A stretch of 64,000 nt of DNA from Trichomonas vaginalis G3 (lineage: Eukaryota > Parabasalia > Trichomonadida > Trichomonadidae). A program made the position numbers and the translations under genes. The notes under the pieces were generated by a model. That model ran no database searches. It had not been told where the DNA came from and saw only the letters and a program-made list of their open reading frames with translations. How positions within the stretch are numbered: position 1 is the stretch's first letter; each line of letters begins with the position of its first letter. Below are positions 8,051 to 16,355 of the stretch, one piece after another. Location: NCBI RefSeq assembly GCF_026262505.1, contig NC_067207.1:1868252-1932251 (forward strand), in the 5' to 3' direction.

Positions 8051-8074
8051 TTTATTTTGTATGTAAAGACAGAT
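8051..8074 (+). promoter_or_regulatory. Shared cargo-gene leader motif
   Basis: TTTATTTTGTATGTAAAGAC lies just before the start codon at 8075, close to the motif before 7370. An upstream AGATAGAAAAAATAAA string (about 8016) is also shared with the region near 7299. Confidence 0.45.
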
Positions 8075-8881
8075 ATGTCAACAACAGAGAACACAACAAC
8101 AGTTATAGTCCATGAAGCCATAAGTGAAGAATATGAGTACATACAGTTTAACAAACAGTTACGTCTCATTCGTTCGGTCAAAGACGATATGTACCAGATG
8201 CAAAGTATTTTGAATGCTCTTCGTTCTACAAAGCAAGCATACCATTGGTTTGAAAACCAACAGACAAAAGAACTTTTAGAAGAATTTCCTCATATGTTTG
8301 CGTCCCTCGGAAAACCGAGGGACGAGATTCCGTACGAAAATCGTAAAAATTTGCCAAATGATTTGAAAGGATATTATGTACATAGACTTCTTGTAAATGC
8401 TGTTGCAATGTGGGCTTCACCTCGCTATGCTTGTTATATTTTCATGATGTTAGATGAAATTCATAGACAAGAACGTGAAGAGCTAGAGAACAAGCTTGAA
8501 GCAAAAGACAAAACCATACAGAAAAGAATACCACGTTCGGTACCAAAAGGAAAGGAAAAGAACTATAAGTATATGATTTATACTGAAGAGATGGAAAATG
8601 AAGAAGACAGAGATATGGTTATGTTGCATTTAGTCAGAAGAAACAACAAAAGCTTTTACGACCTTGCTAAGATTTACAAATCTGACAGAAATTGGTTCTA
8701 TCGCGAAAACTTACCGATTTCAATGACACCGAATGAAGATGTGAAACAAATAGTTCAAGATACGTTACCTCAAACACACTATGATATGAAAGGTTGTACA
8801 ATTCTTACCTTCAAAGAAGATTTGCCATTGTTAAAGGAAAAAATAACAGAGTATTTTGACAACTTCAAACAAGTAGAGTAA
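8075..8881 (+). CDS. KilA-N domain protein with in-phase hairpin module
   Basis: The 268-residue product carries a KilA-N-like core. GYYVHRLLVNAVAMWASPRY (about residues 100-120) corresponds to the GMYVDPRLVNYIAMWASP signature of the 4926 gene. Residues 70-90, encoded by 8282-8344, are the hairpin module, placed at the same variable loop as in the 4926 gene. The C-terminal half resembles the extra domain often found after viral KilA-N. The start at 8075 follows the shared leader; the 23 codons upstream in frame are A/T leader sequence. Confidence 0.75.
   Translation: MSTTENTTTVIVHEAISEEYEYIQFNKQLRLIRSVKDDMYQMQSILNALRSTKQAYHWFENQQTKELLEEFPHMFASLGKPRDEIPYENRKNLPNDLKGYYVHRLLVNAVAMWASPRYACYIFMMLDEIHRQEREELENKLEAKDKTIQKRIPRSVPKGKEKNYKYMIYTEEMENEEDRDMVMLHLVRRNNKSFYDLAKIYKSDRNWFYRENLPISMTPNEDVKQIVQDTLPQTHYDMKGCTILTFKEDLPLLKEKITEYFDNFKQVE
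8282..8344 (+). repeat. 63-bp hairpin module, coding copy
   Basis: This copy has a perfect 10-bp stem, CGTCCCTCGG-AAAA-CCGAGGGACG, at 8301-8324. It is in phase with the 8075 gene; the non-coding relative is at 7138-7200. Confidence 0.75.
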
Positions 8882-8913
8882 ATTGCACTCTTTATTTTTA
8901 CGCTTGACTTCAA

Positions 8914-9327
8914 ATGGCTCAGGTAGGTAAATTAGGTAAATTGTCTTGTCAAATCCTTCCGACATTCCAAGTTCTTCCTTCCGACATTCCAAGTTCTTCC
9001 TTCCGACATTCCGAGTCCTTCCTTCCGACATTCCAAGTTCTTCCTTCCGACATTCCAAGTCCTTCCTTCCAACTGGAAAAAAATTTCCCGACAACTGGAA
9101 AAAAATTTCCTGACAACTGGAAAAAAATTTCCTGTTGTTCGTCCGTAAACCATTCAAATTTTCGAAAATTGAGAACTTTTTGGTCGAACGACAGAAAAAG
9201 TTTTTCCTTCCAACAGGAAAAGTTCTTCCTTCCGACAGGACACAAACGGATGACTGACGTTCCTCTTCCTGAATGCCTTCCAAAGCCAGAAGAACCGACA
9301 GCCCCAGCACCACAACAGACTTACTAA
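8914..9327 (+). CDS. Doubtful frame made mostly of 22-bp repeats
   Basis: An open frame of 137 codons runs through the 22-bp repeats, so most of its sequence is repeat-derived (LPTFQVLPSDIPS and similar). The last 25 residues, MTDVPLPECLPKPEEPTAPA and onward, look more like normal protein and could be a short gene starting near 9250. There is no family match. It lies between convergent blocks, the KilA-N gene and the ATPase gene. Confidence 0.2.
   Translation: MAQVGKLGKLSCQILPTFQVLPSDIPSSSFRHSESFLPTFQVLPSDIPSPSFQLEKNFPTTGKKFPDNWKKISCCSSVNHSNFRKLRTFWSNDRKSFSFQQEKFFLPTGHKRMTDVPLPECLPKPEEPTAPAPQQTY
8959..9135. repeat. Eight 22-bp units of two families in one register
   Basis: Five units of CCGACATTCCAAGTTCTTCC-type sequence (8959-9068) are followed, one base later, by three units of CAACTGGAAAAAAATTTCCC-type sequence (9070-9135). 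Both have exactly 22-bp period, so the A7 tracts are phased at about two helical turns. Partial related copies continue to about 9240. Confidence 0.85.
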
Positions 9328-9344
9328 GACTAAACATTTATTTT

Positions 9345-10322
9345 TCAAGCTTGACTTTTTACAATTTGAACTTTGTTCGCGTAGATATGAATTCTGAAAG
9401 AAGTATGAGGGTCTTGTATGACTTTGTACTTCTCCCATAGTTCATGTCTGTCAAACTTACCTGCCATGGACTCTTTCATAAGTTCCATGAAATCGTCTTC
9501 GGACAATCCAGGGAAAAGTATGATATCAGTAAGTATTCTTTTAACATCCTTACTTAAACTCTTTGCTGTCTGTACACAAATGACAACTGAGATGTTAAAG
9601 TGTCTGAGCTTCTTAAGAATTCGACACATATCTTGTTCTCTGTTCTTTAACAAAGGATGAGAAGCAAAGTCATCTAAGATAAGAAGACATCTATGAGGGT
9701 ACGTTTTCCAATCGTAAGATTGCAATTTCTTCGAAATGTATTCTATCTCTTTCTGTTTGTTTCTGAAGTGTTTCTTCTCTAATATTCTCTGCATTTCCTC
9801 ATTTGGGTCTTTAAACTTAGAATTTATATACTCATTTATAGCATTATACTTCAAAACTCTTCTTTGGTACTTCTTTATCCAATCTAACAACTCAGTATCC
9901 TTTATACATACTAACTTAGACTTTTTTATAATATCTTTGAACGAATTGACGGTCTGGTCAAATTGACCAGAAGTACTACAAATAACAACTAACTCATAGA
10001 ATGGGTTCTTCTCATCTAGTTCTTGTTGTTGTGCAGCCATTTTAAGATAAGTGAAAGTCTTACCCGACCCAGGTGGTGCGATTAGACCTGTTATACCATT
10101 CTGAGCAAATAAGAACTTGTCATGTATAGGTTTTATCTGAGCATTTTCTAACTTCCTCTTGTTCTTGTTTAAAACATTCTCAAATTTCTTGTCAATGTCA
10201 GCAAACTTTTTTTCTAACATATTTTTAGAAAAATTAAAATTTTTATCTTTTAGAAAATGTCTAGCGATTTCGCTATCTATATTCGAGACAAGCTTTTCGA
10301 CAGCAAAACATCTGTCGACCAT
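9345..10322 (-). CDS. FtsK/HerA-type genome packaging ATPase
   Basis: The 325-residue product has Walker A in LIAPPGSGKTFTYLK (about residue 80), Walker B in CLLILDDFASHPLL (about residue 213) and a following motif near VVICVQTAKSLSKD. This is the pattern of the A32/FtsK-like packaging ATPases of Polintons, adenovirus-like elements and large DNA viruses, which drive genome entry into the capsid. The length fits the family. It faces the capsid genes on the same strand. The reading frame is whole. Confidence 0.85.
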   Translation of the reverse strand: MVDRCFAVEKLVSNIDSEIARHFLKDKNFNFSKNMLEKKFADIDKKFENVLNKNKRKLENAQIKPIHDKFLFAQNGITGLIAPPGSGKTFTYLKMAAQQQELDEKNPFYELVVICSTSGQFDQTVNSFKDIIKKSKLVCIKDTELLDWIKKYQRRVLKYNAINEYINSKFKDPNEEMQRILEKKHFRNKQKEIEYISKKLQSYDWKTYPHRCLLILDDFASHPLLKNREQDMCRILKKLRHFNISVVICVQTAKSLSKDVKRILTDIILFPGLSEDDFMELMKESMAGKFDRHELWEKYKVIQDPHTSFRIHIYANKVQIVKSQA

Positions 10323-10395
10323 AAAATCTTACATAGTGTAAACAAGAAAGGGAATTTGTTCTAAAGTTCTGTTTCTGGGAATATGACAAGAACCA

Positions 10396-10710
10396 TAAAA
10401 CATTAGCAGAGAAGTCTTAAAATTTGTCAATGACAGACTTGTTGACAGAGATGACGCCGATTGGAAAGATGAAGTCCAACAAAAGTTCTTAGAATGCAAA
10501 GAAGACACATGCGCTGTTCTTGAAGATGAAATAGAAAACAGAATAGATGAGCTATTAAAGGACAAAGAACTTTTACATAAATATGGTTCTGAGAAGTTTG
10601 ACATAACTCCACCAGAGAAGAAGAAGAAGAAGAGAGAAAAGAAAGAAAAGAAAGTAGAAGAAGAGAAGAAAGAACCTGAACCAGAGAAAAGAAATTTGAC
10701 ATGTAAAAAT
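10396..10710 (+). pseudogene. Lysine/glutamate-rich coding remnant of the Polinton
   Basis: The plus strand between the ATPase and the 10723 region encodes a stretch with ordinary protein character (WKDEVQQKFLECKEDT, then DELLKDKELLHKYG) that ends in a K/E-rich tail. No family match was found. It appears to be a gene remnant; boundaries are approximate. Confidence 0.35.
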
Positions 10711-10722
10711 AAAATTTTATTT

Positions 10723-11141
10723 TTAGAACATTTCTGGGTCAATGTCAATGTTCTCTTCCTCTTTAGGAGCAAACACTGGTTTAGACTCTAAAATCTTTTT
10801 ACCCAATTTACCTTGAACTTCAACTATCTTAGACTCATAATATTCATAGTCGTCTGCTTTCTTTGGTTCATAAGGTATAACAAGTTTGTATGCTTTGCCT
10901 TCTTTAAGGTTTGAGAACCTTCTGTCAAAATTTTCTTTGACTGCTAACAAACCTTCTATGTCTAAGTCTTCAAATTTCGCACCATTTTTAGTCACAATAG
11001 CAAACTTAACTGGTTCGATGTTCCAAACTTTGTCAAATGTAACTTTTCAAAATGGTAGAAGTAAACATTCAAATAAGCGAATGGGTCTAGTTCTTCTTTA
11101 AGTCCTGACATGTACTTGTTGACTGAAATATATTTCGTCAT
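10723..11141 (-). pseudogene. Small Polinton gene, unknown function, broken
   Basis: Minus-strand coding stretches include MTKNGAKFEDLDIEGLLAVK and a charged C-terminus ending NIDIDPEMF. The region lies directly downstream of the helicase gene on the same strand, and a start is likely near 11141. The composition suggests a small DNA-associated protein, but no domain is recognised. Confidence 0.4.
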
Positions 11142-11178
11142 CTTTTCTATCGGATAAAAAAATATTTTTTTTTAAAAT

Positions 11179-12414
11179 TTACTCAGAAAAATTTTTCTTT
11201 GTATATACGCCGTTCTGAACATCTAAAAGATTTTTGACATTTGCCAAGAATGTTCGTTTAGACGCTGCCATATAACCATATTCTTGACAATATTGTTTAT
11301 ATGAATCGTACAATGACCTTTCATCTAAACACTCAAAGTTAGTCTCATCTATAAACAGTTCATATACACTCTTGTTTGCTTCTAACAACGTTTGTCTTTC
11401 TTCGGTATGTGGAATTTGTCTTGGATTGAAGTTAGAAATATCTAATGTCATGAAATATGAGAACAAGTGGTTGTAAAAGTTAGGTGTCAAAGTTTCTGCT
11501 AAGTCGTCAAAATATTCTGTATCTTGCATATGAGAATCTGACGTTCTGACAACTACATATCTTCTGTCAGAACTTTCTAACTTCATCGGAACAACATTGT
11601 TTGAAACCATAATGAAGTTTGCAACATTTTCACAAACTCTTTGGTCTTTATACTTTCTTTCAACAACTCCAACTTTGTCTGTTATAAGACTCTTCAAAGC
11701 ATCTGAGTTCAAAACTTTTGTTGTATCTATACTTTGAAGTTCATTGCAAACTATAAGTTTCATATTCTCAATTGAAGAGTTAAATTTACCGCAGATGTTT
11801 TCTAAGTTTGTCATATTCGGGTTCGAATAGCCCTCTAACAGTTTGCACAAAATATCTGTAAAGAAAGTGTTCTTACCTGTTCCTTGTTTTCCAATTATGA
11901 TGAGAGCAGTTTCATTTTTAGCACTTGGATGTTGTAAGATGTTTGCAAACCAACATAAGATATACTCATAGACTCTTTCGTTTCCATTGCATATAATTTC
12001 TTTGACATGGTCTAACCAAGCTTCTATAACATTTTCTTTCCATTCTACTTGTTCGTATTTATATCCAGTGAAGATAGAATAGAAGTTTGGAGATGGTGTA
12101 TAAAACTTTATACCACGAACTGAAAAATCTTCTAACTTTGACAATAAGATATCCCAAGCATCTAACATCTTCATACCAACTTGTACGACTTTTATTTTCT
12201 TAAGTTTCTGTCTACATTCTTGTTCTGAAACTATGGTTGCTCTTGGTTTGTTAAAGACTACATCCCATTCTTTCATAACATAACATTCTGGGGCAGAGTC
12301 GACATAAATGACTAAACGTTTCAAATTCTCGACTGCTTTGTTATAGTCTCGAAATGGACACATATTTCTGAATGTTTGGAAGTCATAAAAATCTGAAACA
12401 TCTATTCTGTACAT
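11179..12414 (-). CDS. Superfamily 3 helicase (D5/DUF5906-like replication helicase)
   Basis: The 411-residue product has Walker A in ALIIIGKQGTGKNTFF (about residue 180), Walker B in MKLIVCNELQS (about residue 215) and the SF3 motif C region in NFIMVSNNVVPMKLESSDRR with its arginine finger region. The upstream YEYILCWFANILQHPSAKN segment is typical of the DUF5906/NrS-1-type helicases of phages and Polinton-like viruses. The likely role is unwinding DNA at the element's origin. It has no visible primase domain. The frame is whole. The gene is followed by the 10723 remnant on the same strand. Confidence 0.8.
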   Translation of the reverse strand: MYRIDVSDFYDFQTFRNMCPFRDYNKAVENLKRLVIYVDSAPECYVMKEWDVVFNKPRATIVSEQECRQKLKKIKVVQVGMKMLDAWDILLSKLEDFSVRGIKFYTPSPNFYSIFTGYKYEQVEWKENVIEAWLDHVKEIICNGNERVYEYILCWFANILQHPSAKNETALIIIGKQGTGKNTFFTDILCKLLEGYSNPNMTNLENICGKFNSSIENMKLIVCNELQSIDTTKVLNSDALKSLITDKVGVVERKYKDQRVCENVANFIMVSNNVVPMKLESSDRRYVVVRTSDSHMQDTEYFDDLAETLTPNFYNHLFSYFMTLDISNFNPRQIPHTEERQTLLEANKSVYELFIDETNFECLDERSLYDSYKQYCQEYGYMAASKRTFLANVKNLLDVQNGVYTKKNFSE

Positions 12415-12444
12415 TTTTATAAAAATAAAAAAAATATTATTTTT

Positions 12445-13251
12445 TTATTCTTGACTTTGTTGTTGCATTTGTTCCATTTGTTCCATTTGTTGTTCTTGAG
12501 CTATTTGTTGTTGAAGTTGTTCTTGTAGTACAATACTTTCACCAGTTGCATCTTCCAATTCGAAACTTTCTGCCGTCATTGACAAATACATAGGACATAA
12601 AAGTTTTACAGGAACAAAGTTTGCGTCAACTAAGGTTAAGTTTATGTTTGCTAAAGTGTTTGAGTTTACTAAAGCTGAAAACTCTGCATTCGAATGAACA
12701 ATAGGCAAACCAGCAGAGAAAGTGTTGTTTATACGCATGAGTATCTTTTGGTCATAGTAGTTTCTGTCGACATTCGAATAGCACTTTGAACCTAAGTTTG
12801 AAACAATATATAAAATAGGTGTGCTTAAAGTCAATGGAACAGATAGACCTTGTATGACACCTTTTCCTGTTATAGGAAACTGTTGGTAGTAAAAACCAGA
12901 TATAAGTTTTGTATTATAGCTCATATCGTTTATAGTAAACTCAGTCGGACATCCAAACATAATGAAACCTGCTCTAGTTGCAGCACATGTTACATCCGTC
13001 CTTAAAGTATTAAATAAGTCAACAAAACCTGTTGGTGGTATATCTGAGTAAGTATCTTCAAAGAAGTATTTTTTACCATTCACAACAACAAAGTCTTCTG
13101 GTGTCAAAAGAGCAAAACAGGCTTTAGTCGTCATTGTGTTTAAGGTTAGTTTACAATACCGTCCTTGAGGACTTTGTAAGTTTGTTGTTATAGAATTATA
13201 TGACTCAGGGTTTTTAGTCGTAATAGTATAAACCACTATGTCTTCTGCCAT
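12445..13251 (-). CDS. Minor capsid (penton-like) protein, probable
   Basis: The 268-residue product begins MAEDIVVYTITTKNPESYNS. It is rich in short beta-strand-like segments with few helices, such as RYCKLTLNTMTTKACFAL and IPPTGFVDLFNTL, and ends in a Q/E/M-rich tail (about residues 240-268). In Polintons the penton is a single-jelly-roll protein of about this size encoded next to the major capsid gene, which is the arrangement here. The assignment rests on size, composition and position rather than on a clear motif. Confidence 0.55.
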   Translation of the reverse strand: MAEDIVVYTITTKNPESYNSITTNLQSPQGRYCKLTLNTMTTKACFALLTPEDFVVVNGKKYFFEDTYSDIPPTGFVDLFNTLRTDVTCAATRAGFIMFGCPTEFTINDMSYNTKLISGFYYQQFPITGKGVIQGLSVPLTLSTPILYIVSNLGSKCYSNVDRNYYDQKILMRINNTFSAGLPIVHSNAEFSALVNSNTLANINLTLVDANFVPVKLLCPMYLSMTAESFELEDATGESIVLQEQLQQQIAQEQQMEQMEQMQQQSQE

Positions 13252-13299
13252 TTACTTAGCAAATAAATTTTAATGAAATGTTGTGGTCGTCAAATATTT

Positions 13300-13838
13300 T
13301 TATGACGTCTGGAAACTATATTTTAAGTTCAACGTCTCACCTCCTTTCATAACGTATATCTTGTCAATGACATTATATGAAACACCACAGCAAGCAATGT
13401 CGGGTTCTATTTCTTTGATGTTTATATCGTCTGCCTCTGTCAAAAGTTTCAATAGTTCTTTCAAAAACTTCATGAGGTGCGATGACATATGAGTTCACTT
13501 TTACAGGGTTGTGCTCGACCAAGTTTAACATTATACCCAAAGCTTGACAAATCTTCTCCTGAGTTTTCAGTTTGTCTTTAAGTTGTTGGTAGTCATTTCG
13601 AATATCTGCAACAGAACTTAAGTCTCTGCTAACTTCAGGGTATGTTGGTTGTTCTTTTACAGGAACTATTGTTATACCATCTTGGTCTTCGTATGGTTTC
13701 CCCACTTCAACATCTCTTTCTTTGACATTGACAACAACACTTTGACTGTTTGTTTGAGTTGGTGAATTTAACTTCACATCTGCCACCGCCATTAAACCTT
13801 TTGAAACACTCACGCTTCTATTTTTTCGGAAATGACAT
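13300..13838 (-). pseudogene. Small capsid-cluster gene, broken
   Basis: Minus-strand stretches in this interval include VAVADVKLNSPTQTNS-like sequence, a coiled-coil-like DIRNDYQQLKDKLKTQEK segment and KFLKELLKLLTEADDIN. It sits between the penton-like and major capsid genes and shares a short divergent spacer with the 13857 gene. Function is unknown. It is broken. Confidence 0.4.
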
Positions 13839-13856
13839 TTTACTTAGAATAAAAAG
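13839..13856. promoter_or_regulatory. 18-bp divergent spacer with TAGAATAAAA
   Basis: The spacer separates divergent starts at 13838 and 13857 and shares TAGAATAAAA with the 102-119 spacer. A two-way promoter is inferred. Confidence 0.4.
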
Positions 13857-14276
13857 ATGGACGTATTTGAGTATCTCTTCGAATTGAAGCAGAACAAAGT
13901 TTACACACACAAACAATACAAGTTCATTGACAGAGTAGTTCTTTACACAAACAATGGAAAATGTTATAGAATAGCAGTCTTTGCTGAACCAAAATATTTT
14001 CATAAAGCAAAGAAAGTTGGTATAACCGAGATGGTGAAAGTTCTTGAAGCAGACAAAAATATAACAACAAAACTTACAGATATTTCTAAAGGAAAGTTTT
14101 TAATACAATACTATGTTAAGACTGGCGTACTGTCAATATTTGACGGAGAGAAGTCAGTTCAAGAACAACTTACTGACCTGCTGCCAAAATCTGCTCGATG
14201 GAAGCTGTCGTTATACCAATCTGAGGAGCCCCAGCAGGTTTCATCGAACGAATTTTCAAAAGAGCATCTTCCGTGA
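13857..14276 (+). CDS. 139-residue Polinton protein, unknown function
   Basis: The product begins MDVFEYLFELKQNKVYTHKQ and is a basic, mixed alpha/beta sequence. It is the only plus-strand gene in the capsid cluster. Its last 107 bases overlap the 3' end of the major capsid gene on the other strand, so about the last 35 residues of each protein are antisense to one another. No domain was recognised. Its TAGAATAAAA spacer is like that before the fibre gene. Confidence 0.5.
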   Translation: MDVFEYLFELKQNKVYTHKQYKFIDRVVLYTNNGKCYRIAVFAEPKYFHKAKKVGITEMVKVLEADKNITTKLTDISKGKFLIQYYVKTGVLSIFDGEKSVQEQLTDLLPKSARWKLSLYQSEEPQQVSSNEFSKEHLP

Positions 14277-15777
14277 AAAGTGCTATTGGTTTTGTAAACT
14301 TCTTTGCTCTCAGTTCATCTGGACCGTCTCTGTCACCAGTATATTGTATTTGAACTGTACCAACAGTTGAAATACCACCCATAAAGTCTTCTGAGTCAGC
14401 AAATGGAATGCCAAGCCAAAAGTTTGAACGGTCTCCATTTGTATATTGAGTTTTTTGACCTCCTGTATGAGTCCATACTTTCACATATGGCATAATAGAA
14501 CTTTGCATTTCAGGGTTAATGGTTGTTGTGAAGTTGTTGTTAAAGTTCATAGCATCTAATGTCAAGTTGTATGACCTCATATCCTCAACTGTAGAATATT
14601 CTTCTCTTGGATAGTATTTGCCATCTATGTTTATATGATATTTAATACCAGGGTTGTAGAAACAAGAATAGTCATTTATAGTTCGTCTGAACAGTACAAA
14701 CATAGTATCTGCATGTTTCATTGCAGTTGTTAAAGCAATATCTGTTCTTGCACCTGGGTCAGCACTTTGGTTTCCAACTTCACCTGCAAAGTCTTTGACA
14801 GATATTTGGTGTATAGGGAACATAAGTGGAACTGCAATATATTTGGCAGCTAAAGCATTTGAAATATCTGGGTCCAACATATAGACTGCAAGTCTGCTTT
14901 CTATTCTCTTGCATTCAAACTTTTCGCATGTGAACTTAACTGGGTCCCAAGCAGTTCCAGCAGCATTGAAGTAGTAGTTTACTTCAGTGTTGAGGTTTGA
15001 GAAACCAAAGTCTAAGTCAACTTTGTCTTTGCAAAATTCGGCGAATGACGTTTGATTTGCTCCCTTTACGTCTGTAAGAGTGAATGGGTCTTGTGTTGGT
15101 GCAATGACTAAGTTATTTTTGCTTGGAGTAAGTTCGATAGAAATTTTTCCTGCCCAGTTTGGCAAGTATCTTAAAAACCTGAAGATGAGGAAAGATGACA
15201 AAGGAACTCTAAGTTTCAGTTTTACTTTGGTTACTGCTGCTGCAGTTTGTCCAGAAAGGTTAACATAAACTCCTGGAACGTTAGGGTCAAGTCTTCTTAT
15301 TTTCTCAATAGTTGCATACTGGTCTGTTTGTTCTCTAGCTTGTGGTTGTACTGAGTTTCTCAAAGCGAACCATTCATAGTTTGCCCATGTTACTGTTTGA
15401 ACTAAGTCAGAGTTAGAATATATCTTATATCCCATGAAAACTTCTGGAGCATATTGGTATCCGACATAGAAAATTCCATTGCAACCTTTCTTGTCAGACA
15501 ACTTGGCAGAAGGTTTTATTTCAATGTCTTGTTCCACGTATAAGAAAGAGTTGTCAATAGAAATTATATGAAACCTGTCGCAAGCAATATCTACTGTTGT
15601 TGAAGAACCTTCTCCAAACTCACCTACGTTTCCATAAGAAACAGCAGTTGTATATTCGTAAGTTCCAGGAACTATTTCTGACCTTCTAATGGCATTGTCG
15701 CATTCGTTATACCATTCGGAAACATTTCCATTCATGGCATCCAAAACTGTTGGCGTTATATTCTGAGCGGCGTACAT
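14170..15777 (-). CDS. Major capsid protein, double jelly roll
   Basis: The 535-residue product begins MYAAQNITPTVLDAMNGNVS and has the beta-rich pattern of double-jelly-roll capsid proteins of Polintons and adenovirus-like viruses. Typical segments are VKLKLRVPLSSFLIFRFLRY and PNWAGKISIELTPSKN, then IAVPLMFPIHQISVKDF in the second half. Trimers of such proteins form pseudo-hexameric capsomers. Length and place next to the penton-like gene fit the family. The frame is whole. Confidence 0.8.
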   Translation of the reverse strand: MYAAQNITPTVLDAMNGNVSEWYNECDNAIRRSEIVPGTYEYTTAVSYGNVGEFGEGSSTTVDIACDRFHIISIDNSFLYVEQDIEIKPSAKLSDKKGCNGIFYVGYQYAPEVFMGYKIYSNSDLVQTVTWANYEWFALRNSVQPQAREQTDQYATIEKIRRLDPNVPGVYVNLSGQTAAAVTKVKLKLRVPLSSFLIFRFLRYLPNWAGKISIELTPSKNNLVIAPTQDPFTLTDVKGANQTSFAEFCKDKVDLDFGFSNLNTEVNYYFNAAGTAWDPVKFTCEKFECKRIESRLAVYMLDPDISNALAAKYIAVPLMFPIHQISVKDFAGEVGNQSADPGARTDIALTTAMKHADTMFVLFRRTINDYSCFYNPGIKYHINIDGKYYPREEYSTVEDMRSYNLTLDAMNFNNNFTTTINPEMQSSIMPYVKVWTHTGGQKTQYTNGDRSNFWLGIPFADSEDFMGGISTVGTVQIQYTGDRDGPDELRAKKFTKPIALFTEDALLKIRSMKPAGAPQIGITTASIEQILAAGQ

Positions 15778-15809
15778 TTCATATGAGTAAAAATATAGAA
15801 TAGTTGGAT

Positions 15810-16262
15810 TTATATGTCATAATAGAACCCACGTGGACCAAGCTTTACTTTCTTCCTGACTGAGTTTTTAACTCTTCTTTTTCCTTCATTGCCCTCTGCT
15901 TGAAGTTGTTGCATCTTTGCATTATGTTCATCTAGTATGTTGCAAATTTCCCATGTCCTTTTTGCCTTTGGGCTCTGGTCGCCCATCTCAGGTAACCTAT
16001 ATCCTAGAAAGAGTTTGTCATAGTTTGTATTTGAGTCGTCGCTTATTGTTTGCATGACTCTGTCCTGAGTTTCTGGTTCAAGCTCTTCAAACAGTGCCTG
16101 TCCATATGGAATATGCTCGTTTCCAAATATATGTTTTTGTAGCCATTCTGGTTTTCTTTCCATGTTACCAACAATATCTTTTGTGAATGGGAAAGCTTTT
16201 ACCCAATCTTTCAGTCTTGCGTCGTTTATTTCTGTAGTTGGTTTTATTTTGTCAAGGAACAT
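15810..16262 (-). CDS. 150-residue protein next to the capsid gene, unknown
   Basis: The product begins MFLDKIKPTTEINDARLKDW. It is helical with a basic C-terminal stretch (KRRVKNSVRKKVKLGPRGF). It lies 32 bases upstream of the major capsid gene on the same strand, so it may be co-expressed. A virion or scaffold role is inferred from location only. No domain was recognised, and it does not show the catalytic pattern of an adenain-type protease. Confidence 0.5.
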   Translation of the reverse strand: MFLDKIKPTTEINDARLKDWVKAFPFTKDIVGNMERKPEWLQKHIFGNEHIPYGQALFEELEPETQDRVMQTISDDSNTNYDKLFLGYRLPEMGDQSPKAKRTWEICNILDEHNAKMQQLQAEGNEGKRRVKNSVRKKVKLGPRGFYYDI

Positions 16263-16355
16263 GTTTTTTCAATACTAACATTTCATTTGGTACTGTCCAT
16301 TTGAGTTTTCTTAAATATTCATCCCTTCTCATTTCATTGTCTGCAAAGTAAGTTT

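Noticed and set aside
8959-9135. CRISPR array
   Set aside because: The 22-bp units are back-to-back without spacers.
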